DNA of 58,744 nt, from contig NZ_JACSPT010000013.1 of the NCBI RefSeq assembly GCF_014837015.1, positions 1 to 58,744 of the forward strand, read 5' to 3'. Source of the DNA: Acinetobacter pecorum. GTDB lineage: Bacteria > Pseudomonadota > Gammaproteobacteria > Pseudomonadales > Moraxellaceae. Of this stretch, positions 38,328-48,026 are shown in pieces. Below the pieces are notes generated by a model. The model was given only the letters and a program-made list of their open reading frames with translations, was not told the DNA's origin and made no database searches. Every line of letters begins with the position of its first letter. Within the stretch, counting starts at the first letter, position 1. The translations under genes and the position numbers were made by a program.

Positions 38328-38356
38328 TTTACCTATTTGAAGATTTTTCGTATTCT
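38328..38356 (+). promoter_or_regulatory. Promoter of ahpC
   Basis: -35 TTTACC (38328-38333), 17-base spacer, -10 TATTCT (38351-38356), about 49 bases before the start codon. An OxyR site could lie just upstream, but I see no clear consensus. Confidence 0.6.
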
Positions 38357-38404
38357 AGCTTCACAACATAAGCAATCCCAGAAATAAGCGAGAGGAAACA
38401 TCTC

Positions 38405-38968
38405 ATGAGTTTAATCAATACTGAAATCAAACCGTTCAATACAACTGCTTATCACAATGGTCAGTTCATCGAAGTTTCTGAGCAGGACCTGAAAGGTAAA
38501 TGGTCAGTGGTGTTTTTCTATCCTGCAGATTTTACCTTTGTTTGTCCAACAGAACTTGCAGATTTAGCTGATCAATATGCCGAATTCCAGAAAATGGGCG
38601 TAGAAATTTATTCTGTTTCTACCGATACCCATTTTACTCATAAAGCTTGGCACGATACCTCAGAGGAAATCCAAAAGATTCAATATCCAATGATCGGGGA
38701 TCCGACGTGGACATTGTCTAAAAACTTTGAAGTATTGATTGAGGCTGAAGGTCTGGCAGATCGTGGTACTTTCGTGATTGATCCAAAAGGTAAAATCCAG
38801 ATTGTTGAAATCAACGCGGGTGGTATCGGCCGTGATGCACAAGAACTTCTGCGTAAAGTGAAAGCAGCACAATATGTCTATGAACACCCAGGTGAAGTTT
38901 GTCCGGCAAAATGGAAAGAAGGTGAAGCAACACTTGCACCATCCATCGACCTGGTGGGTAAAATCTAA
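38405..38968 (+). CDS. ahpC: Alkyl hydroperoxide reductase subunit C (2-Cys peroxiredoxin)
   Basis: AhpC reduces hydrogen peroxide and organic peroxides. The 187-residue protein has the peroxidatic Cys47 in [13 protein letters not shown] and the resolving Cys166 in [11 protein letters not shown], the standard typical 2-Cys pair. Its usual electron donor AhpF is not encoded next to it in this window, so the donor must be elsewhere. AGAGG lies upstream of ATG 38405. A well-formed promoter and a terminator make this a single-gene unit. Confidence 0.96.
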   Translation: MSLINTEIKPFNTTAYHNGQFIEVSEQDLKGKWSVVFFYPADFTFVCPTELADLADQYAEFQKMGVEIYSVSTDTHFTHKAWHDTSEEIQKIQYPMIGDPTWTLSKNFEVLIEAEGLADRGTFVIDPKGKIQIVEINAGGIGRDAQELLRKVKAAQYVYEHPGEVCPAKWKEGEATLAPSIDLVGKI

Positions 38969-38995
38969 TTCATACCTGCTTTTTTGCAGCAAAAG

Positions 38996-39021
38996 ATCCA
39001 GCACAAGTTGCTGGATTTTTT
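38996..39021 (+). terminator. Terminator of ahpC
   Basis: ATCCAGCA (38996-39003) and TGCTGGAT (39009-39016), then T-run. Confidence 0.9.
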
Positions 39022-39556
39022 AATTCTTAATTCAGCTATTTGCGCCTCATTTGAAGATAAATCAAGAAAGGTAGAGTTTTATTATCCGCCTTTCAAGTTA
39101 CTTATTCCGGTTAATCAGGTGAGTCCAGTACCACGCTACGTGATTTATAAAGTATGAAAACAAAGAAGCCCCTGCTTTCGCAGAGGCTTTTATTTAAAAG
39201 GCGCTGTAGTTTCTTGTCGTTTTAAATAATTTTCGCATAAACCCATCCGAGTCTAAGCAGATAAGTTTAAGCTTTTATTATGCTGCGAATCATAGGTATT
39301 CTAAAAGTATTTGTCAACCAAAGGTTATAAAAATGGTTAACTAAATTATTTGTTTTTAAAGTGTATTTTTAGTCAATTAGGCAAAAATATGAGTAAAATC
39401 CTAGATTTGATGTAACTGGACTGATACTAAGAAATAGATAAAAAAACAGCAGCACGTCAATCCAAAAGCTTTTACGAAAAACATATATTCTGGAAGATTT
39501 TAATAACCTGTTTGACTGGCGCATGGTACATAATTTCTGTAGTTTTTCAATGACGG
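39022..39556. other. Non-coding gap between ahpC and the FAD oxidoreductase
   Basis: AT-rich, no coding frame with support. One terminator-like hairpin, AAGCCCCTG (39166-39174) and CAGAGGCTT (39181-39189), has one mismatch and a following T-rich stretch. It is not attached to any visible gene. Confidence 0.45.
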
Positions 39557-40864
39557 ATGATCAGTTTGGATATTGCAGTAATAGGTAGTGGCATGGCCGG
39601 ACTGGCTACAGCCAGAATGCTCCAAGATGCAGGGCATCACATCACGATTTTCGAAGCACTTCCTGGTCGCGGCATGGACAGTCATAGCCTTGAATTTGAA
39701 GGGGGGCTGATTGATGCACCTTTACGTGTGATGAACCCCTATCTGTGGAAAAACACCCTGAGCTTGGCCACACATCTAGGCATTAAAACTTATCCGGTGC
39801 GGACTTATATGGCCTGCAGCTGGTTATTTGAAGATAAAACTGAAACTTGGCTGACCACATCGCGCAGCCGTATTGGCAATATCCCGATTATCAACAACCG
39901 TAAAGGCTTGCAGCAGTATGGCTGGCGTTTGGTCAAAGGCCTGTTGCAGTTAAAAGTTGCATTGACTAAATTCTTTAAATCAAAAAATCAGGACATCAGC
40001 CTGGCAGAATTTATCAACCGCAACGAGATTGAAGAAGTATTCTGGTATGGTGCGGTGATGCCGGTGTTATATACCATCTGTACTTGTAATCCGAAAACTA
40101 TTGGTGAATGGCCAGCTAAACCCTTGTTGATTTTCCTGCGTCAATTAACCGATGGTGATGCGTTACTGCGTCTGCAAGGCGGTACACCGGCGCTGGTCGA
40201 CAAGCTGATTGAAGGCATTCAGATTGAAGACGGTTCAGCGATCACATTGGTACAAGAGCAAGGCGATCAGGTCAGAGTGGAAAATGCAGCCGGTTATTCA
40301 AAACTGTTTGACCGGGTGATTGTCGCGACCCCGACCACCAAAATTGAGGAGTTCCTGGATGCAGAACAGTTTGCCAGTGAAATTGAGTTATTGAAGAAAT
40401 TCAAATTCGAACAGGGCGAACTGGTGATTCATACCGATGCCAGTGTGATGCCGCCAAAACGTAAAGACTGGGCCGTACTCAGTTATATGATGGACCGTAA
40501 ATTTACCCGTCAGCAATTTACCGTGTGGCTCAACTCGATTGAGCCTTCTCTGGTTGGCAAATCGGCCGTATTTCAGACCTGGCGTCCAGTGACTGACATT
40601 GATCCGAAGAAAGTGATCAAATCGGTAATGCTGACGCGTGCAGTTGTTGATGCTAATACGGTGGCACTGAATAAAGAATTGCAGCAACGTCATCTAGAAG
40701 CCAATCGTAAGGTCTTCTTCTGTGGCTCATGGTCATGTGATGGTTTACCGATTCTGGAATCGGCGGTGACCTCAGCGATGAAAATTGCGGAAATTTTTGG
40801 TGCACCTTTACCATTTCAAGGTTTAAAACCTGTGGTCGAGGTTGCACCGCAACTGGGTTATTAA
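39557..40864 (+). CDS. FAD-dependent amine-oxidase-like oxidoreductase
   Basis: 435 residues. An N-terminal dinucleotide-binding motif IAVIGSGMAGLATARML, followed by an acidic strand end (IFEALPGRG), marks an FAD-binding flavin monooxygenase/amine-oxidase fold. The C-terminal FAD contact is FCGSWSCDGLPILESAVTSAMKIA. It resembles flavoproteins found beside lipid-modifying methyltransferases, such as in cyclopropane fatty acid clusters, but the substrate is unknown. The methyltransferase gene begins three bases after its stop, so both belong to one operon. The start at ATG 39557 lacks a strong Shine-Dalgarno but matches the start of the beta-alpha-beta fold. Confidence 0.8.
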   Translation: MISLDIAVIGSGMAGLATARMLQDAGHHITIFEALPGRGMDSHSLEFEGGLIDAPLRVMNPYLWKNTLSLATHLGIKTYPVRTYMACSWLFEDKTETWLTTSRSRIGNIPIINNRKGLQQYGWRLVKGLLQLKVALTKFFKSKNQDISLAEFINRNEIEEVFWYGAVMPVLYTICTCNPKTIGEWPAKPLLIFLRQLTDGDALLRLQGGTPALVDKLIEGIQIEDGSAITLVQEQGDQVRVENAAGYSKLFDRVIVATPTTKIEEFLDAEQFASEIELLKKFKFEQGELVIHTDASVMPPKRKDWAVLSYMMDRKFTRQQFTVWLNSIEPSLVGKSAVFQTWRPVTDIDPKKVIKSVMLTRAVVDANTVALNKELQQRHLEANRKVFFCGSWSCDGLPILESAVTSAMKIAEIFGAPLPFQGLKPVVEVAPQLGY

Positions 40865-40867
40865 TCC

Positions 40868-41719
40868 ATGCAATGGCTTCAGGCAATTCGTCAGCGTCTT
40901 CCCCAGCACAAGTATGCGATTGATGCCGCTACGTTGGGCGATCACGCCCAATTGGCTTGGAGCAATTTGGGGTATTGGCAAGCAGGTCAGCAGGAGTATG
41001 TGGCTGCCTGTCGAATGCTCGCCGATCACCTTGCACAATCTGTAAATTTAAATTCAAAAGATAAACTGCTGGATTTAGGCTGCGGTCAGGGTGCCAGTTT
41101 GCTGTACTGGCAACAACACTATCAGGTGCAATATCTGGCCGGGGTTGAGCTGCAAGCTGCCTGTGTAGCCAATATTCAGCAATATTTACCAGAACTGAAT
41201 GCCATTTATCAGGCGTCATTTTTGCGTTTAAAAGAATTGCCATTTTCCCAGCGTTTTGATGTGGTGTTATGCCTGGATGCAGCCTATCACAGTCCTGTGC
41301 CTGTATTCTTAGAGCAGGTCCGCAGTGTTTTAAATTCAAATGCGCGGATTGGTTTCCATCATCTGGTTTTGTCCGAGCGCTGGGAAACTTTAAATGCATT
41401 ACAACGACGTAAGTATCAGTTCTTATTGAAATCTGCCGATGTGAATTTAAAAGATTTAATGACAGTAGGTGCGTTATATGCCTGTCTGGATCGTTTTAAA
41501 TTTAAAAATATTGAGATTCAGGATCTGTCCGAACCGGTATTTTCCGGCTTTGCTGATTATGTGCAACAGACTTTGAATTCAAAGTCATCAGATGCTCAGG
41601 CTCAAGGCTCGAAACTGGATCAATTTAAGATTCAGATGACAGCAAAACTGTGCCAGAAATTATATCAGGAAGGGATCGTTAGATATGTGCAAGTGACGGC
41701 ACAATCGAAGAATGAATAA
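40868..41719 (+). CDS. Class I SAM-dependent methyltransferase
   Basis: 283 residues. The SAM-binding motif I reads LLDLGCGQGASLLYW (around residues 64-78), motif II has GVELQAACVANIQ, and the catalytic-side segment has RFDVVLCLDAAYHSP. A fold of this type methylates small molecules or lipids; the substrate is unknown. The tight coupling (3-base gap) to the FAD oxidoreductase upstream suggests a shared pathway. It ends shortly before a tRNA-Thr gene on the other strand. Confidence 0.8.
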   Translation: MQWLQAIRQRLPQHKYAIDAATLGDHAQLAWSNLGYWQAGQQEYVAACRMLADHLAQSVNLNSKDKLLDLGCGQGASLLYWQQHYQVQYLAGVELQAACVANIQQYLPELNAIYQASFLRLKELPFSQRFDVVLCLDAAYHSPVPVFLEQVRSVLNSNARIGFHHLVLSERWETLNALQRRKYQFLLKSADVNLKDLMTVGALYACLDRFKFKNIEIQDLSEPVFSGFADYVQQTLNSKSSDAQAQGSKLDQFKIQMTAKLCQKLYQEGIVRYVQVTAQSKNE

Positions 41720-41799
41720 AGCGCTGCAGACCCCCACTTACTTATAAAAACCCCAGGTCCAGAAACATCAAAGCCTCACTAAAAAGCGAGGCTAAGATA

Positions 41800-41875
<76 letters not shown>

Positions 41876-42079
41876 ATGGTGGAGTGCATTTTACAGATTT
41901 TTGATAGCCACGCAAGCCAAAAAATAACCGTTTAATCAGTTTCGGCAGAATTTGCTTATTTCAATCTGATGATTGAAAAGTTCTGTGTTTGGCTATTCGT
42001 AAGGAAATTGCCCATACATCAAAATATGGGCGAGGGTGAAATTATAGGATTTGCTATGGATATGAGTTCGTTAAAAGGG

Positions 42080-42307
42080 TTATCTGTTTTTCAGGATACG
42101 ATCTAATTCTTGTGCACATTCCTCTAAAGTAAAGGCCATATCAAACTGCATTTGAGGTTTGAGTTCTTGAGCGAGGCTTCTCCACTGTTCGATGAGTCTT
42201 AAGGCTTTTTGAATTTTATGTTTATTGATGTCCTTGGCAAGGGTTGGGGTATAACCGCCACGTTTTGCATTTTTAATCTGTTTTGCATAGTTTGCGCTGT
42301 TATTCAT
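42080..42307 (-). CDS. Small hypothetical protein
   Basis: 75 residues, helix-rich and highly charged, with no membrane segment. A basic front half (NYAKQIKNAKRGGYTPTLAKDINKHKIQKAL) is followed by an amphipathic acidic back half (FTLEECAQELDRIL). ATG 42307 has GGAGAG six bases upstream, which supports a real gene. Family not recognised; it could be a small DNA- or RNA-associated protein, but that is a guess. It lies between tRNA-Thr and tRNA-Ser. Confidence 0.6.
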   Translation of the reverse strand: MNNSANYAKQIKNAKRGGYTPTLAKDINKHKIQKALRLIEQWRSLAQELKPQMQFDMAFTLEECAQELDRILKNR

Positions 42308-42313
42308 GTTCAC

Positions 42314-42728
42314 TCTCCGAATAGCAGTGTATCTATTTTTAACTTTAACTTTGAATGGCTCGGTTCACTTATTGATTTCTTTCTATCCTGTGGTTTTTAT
42401 TCTCCTTTTAGATGATTTACCAGCAACATAACATAGCTTTGATGACAATGAAATTAAGCTATTTCTGTGCCAGTTATTTGCCTGAATACATAAATAACAG
42501 GCTGAAATGGATAAGGTATAGAAACTGTACGGTTCATTATATTTTGTAGCGGAGGGGGATGAAGATTCCAAGACCATCATTTCATTTTAAATGCTGATTT
42601 ACTGTAGGCTTTTAGGAGAAAAAATATTTTTTATTTCAATAAGCTGGCTAAGATGAGTTATAGCCATATGTGATGCAAGAGAAGATAAATTTTTGATTAA
42701 TATAAGGATAATATAAAAATTGAATATA
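42314..42728. other. Non-coding gap upstream of the 75-residue gene
   Basis: AT-rich. The promoter of the small minus-strand gene should be here. No supported coding frame or repeat is seen. Confidence 0.4.
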
Positions 42729-42758
42729 AAAAAACCGAATCATAAGATTCGGTTTTTT
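42729..42758 (-). terminator. Terminator of tRNA-Ser
   Basis: AAAAAACCGAATC (42729-42741) and GATTCGGTTTTTT (42746-42758), a 13-base stem with loop ATAA. It lies eight bases after the tRNA 3' end on the minus strand. Confidence 0.9.
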
Positions 42759-42765
42759 AAAATTT

Positions 42766-42856
42766 TGGCGGTGAGAGAGGGATTCGAACCCTCGAAACGC
42801 TATAAACGTTTACACACTTTCCAGGCGTGCTCCTTCAGCCACTCGGACACCTCACC
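42766..42856 (-). tRNA. tRNA-Ser (anticodon GGA)
   Basis: A 91-base tRNA on the minus strand with a long variable arm, as serine tRNAs have. Acceptor GGTGAGG pairs with the 3' end before the encoded GCCA; anticodon loop CTGGAAA gives GGA (reads UCC/UCU). Confidence 0.95.
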
Positions 42857-42977
42857 ATAGGCCGAGGATAATAGCGAAAAAAACCAGCTATGCCAAGCTG
42901 AAACAATTGATTTGAAGAAAAACTTTTAACGTAGTGCTATGATTCGCAAAAATGCTTGTTAAAAACGAAGACAATTT

Positions 42978-44858
42978 ATGCAAAGCACTGCACAAAAGGC
43001 AGCTCTTCCGGTCATTACGCTGGCTGCGCTTGGAGTAGTTTTTGGAGATATTGGGACCAGTCCGCTGTATGCACTGCGCCAATGCTTCCTCACTGCACAT
43101 CTCGCCATTAGCGAAGCTTCAGTACTCGGCATCCTGTCCCTGATTTTCTGGTGCATGATGCTGACCATCAGTTTTAAATACGTCACCATCATCATGCGTG
43201 CTGACAACAATGGTGAAGGCGGGATCATGTCACTGCTGGCATTGAACCTGCGTACCACACGCATTTCCGATCAAAAGAAAATTTTCCTGATCGCCTTGGG
43301 CTTTATCGGGGCATCACTATTTTTTGGTGACGGAATTATTACTCCGGCAATCTCTGTGCTCTCAGCCATCGAAGGCCTGAGTATTGCGACACCCATTTTC
43401 AATCAATGGCTGGTGCCGTTATCGATCGGAATTCTGGCTGGACTGTTTATAATTCAGCGACATGGTACGGCGACGATGGGCAAGTTCTTCGGGCCTTTAA
43501 CCCTGCTCTGGTTTCTGTCCATTGGTGGCTTTGGTTTATGGAGCATTATCCAGACCCCATTTGTACTCTGGATGGTAAACCCTTACTGGGCCTATCACTT
43601 TGTGGTTGATCAGCCTTATGTGGCTTTTCTGACCATGGGGGCGGTGATCCTGACCATGACCGGCGGTGAAGCAATTTATGCCGATATGGGGCATTTTGGC
43701 CGTCTGCCGATTCGTCTGGCCTGGTTCATTATTGTCTTGCCGTGTCTATTGCTGAATTATGCCGGGCAAGGAGCATTGTTGCTGCGTAATCCTGAAGCAC
43801 TAGAGAACCCTTTTTATATGCTGTTACCTGAGTGGGCCTTGTTCCCGATGATTGGACTGGCAACGGCAGCAGCGGTAATTGCTTCACAGGCGGTTATTAC
43901 CGGGGTGTTTTCTATGGTCAATCAGGCCATTCAGTTGCGTTATTTGCCGCGCCTGTCAGTCAAGCATACTTCGGCAGTGGAGCGCGGTCAGATTTATCTG
44001 CCTTTCATTAACTGGATGCTGTTTATCTCGGTCCTGATCCTGATTTTACTGTTTGAAAATAGTGCCAGTCTGGCCAGTGCCTATGGTGTTGCAGTGACCA
44101 TGACCATGCTCTGCGGCACAATTCTGATCTCAATTCTGGCGTATGGCTTCTGGCGTTGGCCGGTATGGAAAGTGGCTTTATTTGCTGTGCCATTTTTGGC
44201 ACTGGATTTGATCTTTGTTGCTTCAACTTCCTTAAAAATCGCTTCAGGAGGTTGGGTACCAATTCTGATTGGTGCAGTACTGTTTACAATTCTCATGACC
44301 TGGAAAGACGGGCGTGCTTTGGTGCTGACACGGCTTGAGCAGGATGCTTTACCGATAGACTTATTTATTAAAAGCATCTCGATGGGGGACGGCACCAAGT
44401 TTGTACCAGGGGATGCTGTTTTCCTGACGGGTACACCCAATATTGTGCCACATGCCATGCTACATAATATTAAGCATAACAAAGTCTTACATGAAAGAAA
44501 TATCATGCTCACGGTAATTACCCGCGACATTCCTTTTGTCGACAGACAAGATCGGATTGAGGTAGAAAAACTGAGTGAACACTTTTACCGGGTATTTATC
44601 TATTACGGTTTTAAGGATCAGCCGAATATTCCGGATGCGTTACAACAGGCCTATGAGCAATGGAATTTTGAATATGACCTAATGCAGATCAGTTTCTTTA
44701 TTTCACGTGAACGGATTATGCATACTGTGGGTGAGGGCATGGCACCCTGGCGGGAAAAGCTGTTTATTTCCATGCAGCGTAATACCAGTCCGGTCAGCGA
44801 TTTTTATCAGATTCCAACCAACCGTGTAGTCGAGCTGGGCACCCAGATCCAGATCTAA
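42978..44858 (+). CDS. kup: Kup-type low-affinity potassium uptake transporter
   Basis: Kup is a K+/H+ symporter in the inner membrane. The 626-residue protein starts with the family hallmark [21 protein letters not shown], then about 12 hydrophobic segments ([24 protein letters not shown] is a further signature) and a ~150-residue cytoplasmic tail. ATG 42978 is used. It is separated from tRNA-Ser by 121 bases on the other strand and ends at a bidirectional terminator. Confidence 0.96.
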   Translation: MQSTAQKAALPVITLAALGVVFGDIGTSPLYALRQCFLTAHLAISEASVLGILSLIFWCMMLTISFKYVTIIMRADNNGEGGIMSLLALNLRTTRISDQKKIFLIALGFIGASLFFGDGIITPAISVLSAIEGLSIATPIFNQWLVPLSIGILAGLFIIQRHGTATMGKFFGPLTLLWFLSIGGFGLWSIIQTPFVLWMVNPYWAYHFVVDQPYVAFLTMGAVILTMTGGEAIYADMGHFGRLPIRLAWFIIVLPCLLLNYAGQGALLLRNPEALENPFYMLLPEWALFPMIGLATAAAVIASQAVITGVFSMVNQAIQLRYLPRLSVKHTSAVERGQIYLPFINWMLFISVLILILLFENSASLASAYGVAVTMTMLCGTILISILAYGFWRWPVWKVALFAVPFLALDLIFVASTSLKIASGGWVPILIGAVLFTILMTWKDGRALVLTRLEQDALPIDLFIKSISMGDGTKFVPGDAVFLTGTPNIVPHAMLHNIKHNKVLHERNIMLTVITRDIPFVDRQDRIEVEKLSEHFYRVFIYYGFKDQPNIPDALQQAYEQWNFEYDLMQISFFISRERIMHTVGEGMAPWREKLFISMQRNTSPVSDFYQIPTNRVVELGTQIQI

Positions 44859-44872
44859 GTAAGATGAAAAAT

Positions 44873-44903
44873 AAAAAAACCAGAGTCATACTCTGGTTTT
44901 TTT
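44873..44903. terminator. Bidirectional terminator after kup
   Basis: AAAAAAACCAGAG (44873-44885) and CTCTGGTTTTTTT (44891-44903) with a five-base loop; also serves the minus-strand gene at 44935. Confidence 0.93.
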
Positions 44904-44934
44904 ATACAGAAAACAATAAACCGGCGAGTTTGGT

Positions 44935-45465
44935 TTATTGCTCAAGCTCTACCGCAGCTGGCATTTCAGGTGCCGCATTCAAAGGTTCTTCCATCTGTAC
45001 TGGCTCTGCATCCGATTGCACCGCAACTTCAGCCTGTTCATTGCTTACCTCTGCTTCAATCACAGCGGCTTGCTGTTCTTCCTGTGCTGGTTGTGGTTGA
45101 GGCGCAGCAATAGACATGTTTGCCTCTACACCTGCCTCATTCATGCCAGGTTCTACCATAGCTGGTTGAGGAACAGTACCTGAATTTGGTGCCTGAGTCA
45201 TTGCTGGATCATTAGACATTGGGGCGGGTGTATTTGGCATTGCGGGCTGTGGTGCCACTGTACGCGGGTCAACTAGGCGGATCTGGCCCGAATTTACCAA
45301 ACTTTCTAAAGAGCCTTCCTGGCCATTCACTTTAGTACTGATTTTAGCTTTAGAGAGGCTTTCAAGTGTTTCACCCGGTTGAATGGTGGGTTCGGCAAAT
45401 GCCCCTACGCTCATCACACTTGTAAATAATCCTAAACTTAATATTTTAGAGAATTTGGAATTCAT
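44935..45465 (-). CDS. Secreted or periplasmic Pro/Gln/Glu-rich protein of unknown function
   Basis: 176 residues. A signal peptide is clear (residues 1-24, MNSKFSKILSLGLFTSVMSV then GAFA, cleavage before EPTIQ). After a ~50-residue folded-looking start (IQPGETLESLSKAKISTKVNG) the rest is low complexity, rich in Pro, Ala, Gln and Glu, ending in an acidic stretch. Start ATG 45465 has GGTG eight bases upstream; an ATG at 45477 lacks any ribosome-binding site. The family is not recognised. Its terminator is shared with kup. Confidence 0.65.
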   Translation of the reverse strand: MNSKFSKILSLGLFTSVMSVGAFAEPTIQPGETLESLSKAKISTKVNGQEGSLESLVNSGQIRLVDPRTVAPQPAMPNTPAPMSNDPAMTQAPNSGTVPQPAMVEPGMNEAGVEANMSIAAPQPQPAQEEQQAAVIEAEVSNEQAEVAVQSDAEPVQMEEPLNAAPEMPAAVELEQ

Positions 45466-45729
45466 AATTAACACCATTACTAATAATTGTACGAATTGGA
45501 TAGGCGCTTAGCTTTACATACTCAGTCTATGAGGCCAAACAAAGCTACGTAAACACCGTGAAAATTCATTTAAAAAGAAATAAAAACCAGACAGTTTGTT
45601 ACAACGAATGCGGTTTATACACAGTTATTGTTTATTTAGTAAACGAATAGTGGAGCCAAGATATACTTCGCTTATACAGCTTGTTAAGCTCAATTAAAGT
45701 CGGTGTTGATCTAAAAAGTACGTGTAAGA

Positions 45730-46809
45730 ATGGCCAAGAAGCAGCGTAAATCCAAAAATTCATTTTTTCAGTTTTTAAATGATAATAGTATTAAAGTCAT
45801 TCTGGGTGTAGTGGCTTCGAGCAGCTTCGCCATCGCTTTTGGTCAAGAAAAAATCAGTCAATGGGTATCACTGTCATCCTCTACCGATTCTGCCTGCCTG
45901 AACCAGTTTTACCGTGATGTACCCCCTTACCTGATGAGAGAGAGCCTGAAAAAAGACAGTTATTCACTGTGTTTTAATGGCTTTAATGTAGAGTATTCCG
46001 GAGTATCCAAGACCCCGCTCTGGGTGGCAGAAGCTTTAACGCCTGCACGCTTAAGCAAGAAAATTCCTCGTGAAGACAGTTTTCATGAAGAAGAGCGGGT
46101 TAGTGCGAAACATCGTGCCACATTGGCGGATTATCGCGGGTCGGGCTATGACCGGGGGCATATGGCACCCAATGCTGACATGCCGACTAAAGCGGCACAG
46201 TTTGACAGTTTTTCCTTGGCCAATATGGTGCCGCAGGCGCCCAAGAACAATCAGCAGGTCTGGCGTGAGCTGGAAGAGGCTACCCGTGCGATTGTGACCA
46301 AGCAAAAGCAGGATGTCTATGTCATCACCGGTCCGGTATTTGCAGGGAAAAAACTCAAAACCATCGGCAATGGTGTAATCGTGCCGACTGCGGTCTATAA
46401 AGCAGTTTATATGCCGAAAACCGGTGCCATTGGTGCCTACTATGCTCCGAATGATAATTCACTCAAAGTACGTATAGTCAGTGTCTGTTATCTGGAAGAA
46501 CAGTTGGGAATTAACCTGTTCCCGCAGCTCACTGAAGAGCAGAAGCGCAATACTTATCGCCTGCCATTGACAGCCAAGGCAGTAAAAGCCAACCAGAAAA
46601 TTGAATATTCGAACTGGGATGCGGAAAGCCAGTGTGCCGAAGACGTTTCCAAAGAAAACCTGCAGGCGCTGCAACGCCAGTTCAAATTTGCCTCAAGCGG
46701 CTCGACCTCACCTGCAGCTGGCAGTGCGATGGATAGCGCAACGCAAGATACTATCGTGAAACAGCTGATTGATGCCTTATTGCAATATATTTTGCAGCTG
46801 TTGAAATAA
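45730..46809 (+). CDS. DNA/RNA non-specific endonuclease, membrane-anchored
   Basis: 359 residues. A hydrophobic segment (residues ~22-38, VILGVVASSSFAIAF) follows a very basic N-terminus (MAKKQRKSKNS), giving a signal anchor. The nuclease domain (~80-290) has the catalytic DRGH motif (YDRGHMAPNAD, His144 at the expected place) and the metal-ligand Asn segment (SLANMVPQAPKNNQQVW). A Ser/Ala-rich C-terminal tail follows. NucA-like enzymes degrade DNA and RNA; here it likely works outside the cytoplasm, perhaps for nutrient use or DNA processing. The role is inferred. Confidence 0.88.
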   Translation: MAKKQRKSKNSFFQFLNDNSIKVILGVVASSSFAIAFGQEKISQWVSLSSSTDSACLNQFYRDVPPYLMRESLKKDSYSLCFNGFNVEYSGVSKTPLWVAEALTPARLSKKIPREDSFHEEERVSAKHRATLADYRGSGYDRGHMAPNADMPTKAAQFDSFSLANMVPQAPKNNQQVWRELEEATRAIVTKQKQDVYVITGPVFAGKKLKTIGNGVIVPTAVYKAVYMPKTGAIGAYYAPNDNSLKVRIVSVCYLEEQLGINLFPQLTEEQKRNTYRLPLTAKAVKANQKIEYSNWDAESQCAEDVSKENLQALQRQFKFASSGSTSPAAGSAMDSATQDTIVKQLIDALLQYILQLLK

Positions 46810-46888
46810 GTTTGCTGAAAAAACCGGAATTCAGGTAGCATCGATATCACAGCTTGATTAGAAAATAACAAAGACAGGTGAAAAGGAT

Positions 46889-47134
46889 ATGTTTAAAGCA
46901 TTTGAAAATGGCAACGAATCCCATGCCATTCATGATCTGACTTTGGAAAATGATCTGGACTGCGTCAGCCTGTATGGTAACTTGCAGATCACCAAGGATC
47001 AGCAGGGGCTGAAAGTGGCCAAAGCCTTGCAGGCTTTTATCGATGATGTCGTGCAGCAGCTCGAGAACACACCTGACCTGCCAGAAAAAATTCAGCGTAA
47101 TGACCTGGATGAAATTGAAAATCCATTTTTATAA
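46889..47134 (+). CDS. Small hypothetical protein
   Basis: 81 residues, acidic and helix-prone, with no signal or membrane segment. The AAAAGGAT before ATG 46889 is a strong ribosome-binding site, so the frame is probably translated. The sequence ends in ENPFL. I do not recognise a family. It lies 79 bases after the nuclease stop and might be co-transcribed with it. A hairpin (AACGTGCAG 47135-47143 with CTGCACGTT 47154-47162) follows the stop but lacks a clear T-run. Confidence 0.7.
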   Translation: MFKAFENGNESHAIHDLTLENDLDCVSLYGNLQITKDQQGLKVAKALQAFIDDVVQQLENTPDLPEKIQRNDLDEIENPFL

Positions 47135-47232
47135 AACGTGCAGCTCTGTTTTTCTGCACGTTCTAAGGGAAACATGCAGAAAATGAACTTATAAATTAGA
47201 TAGAGATTTTTATATCTCTATCCCTGCAAGCA

Positions 47233-47922
47233 CTAGTTTTTCTTTTCCAGCAGGGTCTTGTAAATCAATGCGCCAATAATGCCGCCAACTATCGGGGCAA
47301 CCCAGAATAACCACAATTGACTCAATGCTGCAGTCTGTGCAAAAAGTGCTACACCTGTACTACGCGCAGGATTGACCGAAGTATTGGTCACGGGAATACT
47401 GATAAGGTGAATCAGGGTCAGGGCAAGACCGATGGCAATTGGCGCAAAGCCAACAGGTGCACGACGATCAGTAACTCCCATAATTACAATCAGAAAGATT
47501 GCAGTCAGTATAATCTCGATGATTAATGCCGACCCCATAGAATAATGGGCGGGCGAGAGTTCAGCAAAACCATTGCTGGCAAAAGCACCGGTACCGGTAA
47601 ATCCTAGCTGACCTTGTACAATCACATACAGTAACCAGGCGGCCAGAATTGCACCAATCACCTGTGAGACGATATAGGGAAGCAGCTGTTTAGCTTCAAA
47701 ACGTCCACCTGCCCATAAGCCCACACTGATCGCAGGATTAAAGTGTGCTCCCGAGATATGACCGAGGGCATAAGCCCCGGTGAGTACGGTTAAACCAAAT
47801 GCCAAGGCGACGCCAGCGAAACCAATTCCCAGTTCCGGAAAAGCCGCTGCTAATATCGCGCTGCCGCAACCACCGAAGACCAGCCAGAACGTACCGATCA
47901 ATTCTGCAATATATTTATCCAT
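47233..47922 (-). CDS. aqpZ: Aquaporin Z
   Basis: AqpZ is an inner-membrane water channel. The 229-residue protein has six membrane helices and both half-helix signature loops: HFNPAISV and SVNPARST. The surrounding sequence ([24 protein letters not shown]) matches bacterial AqpZ rather than glycerol facilitators. It is transcribed alone. A weak stem GATAGAGAT/ATCTCTATC (47199-47222) just beyond the stop may end the transcript. Confidence 0.95.
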   Translation of the reverse strand: MDKYIAELIGTFWLVFGGCGSAILAAAFPELGIGFAGVALAFGLTVLTGAYALGHISGAHFNPAISVGLWAGGRFEAKQLLPYIVSQVIGAILAAWLLYVIVQGQLGFTGTGAFASNGFAELSPAHYSMGSALIIEIILTAIFLIVIMGVTDRRAPVGFAPIAIGLALTLIHLISIPVTNTSVNPARSTGVALFAQTAALSQLWLFWVAPIVGGIIGALIYKTLLEKKN

Positions 47923-48026
47923 AGTGTATTCCTTTATTGTTTTTATTTGCTTTTTTTAAATTTTATATCAGTAAGCTGCAATAGGGAGAGCAGATTGCTG
48001 CTGTCTTTATTCGTGCCTGTCAGGGT

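Noticed and set aside
38270..38330. OxyR-binding site upstream of ahpC
   Set aside because: An ATAG is present near 38278, but the four ATAG/CTAT elements with proper spacing are not.
42383..42580. A 65-residue minus-strand frame between the tRNA genes
   Set aside because: No ribosome-binding site, no coding-like composition.
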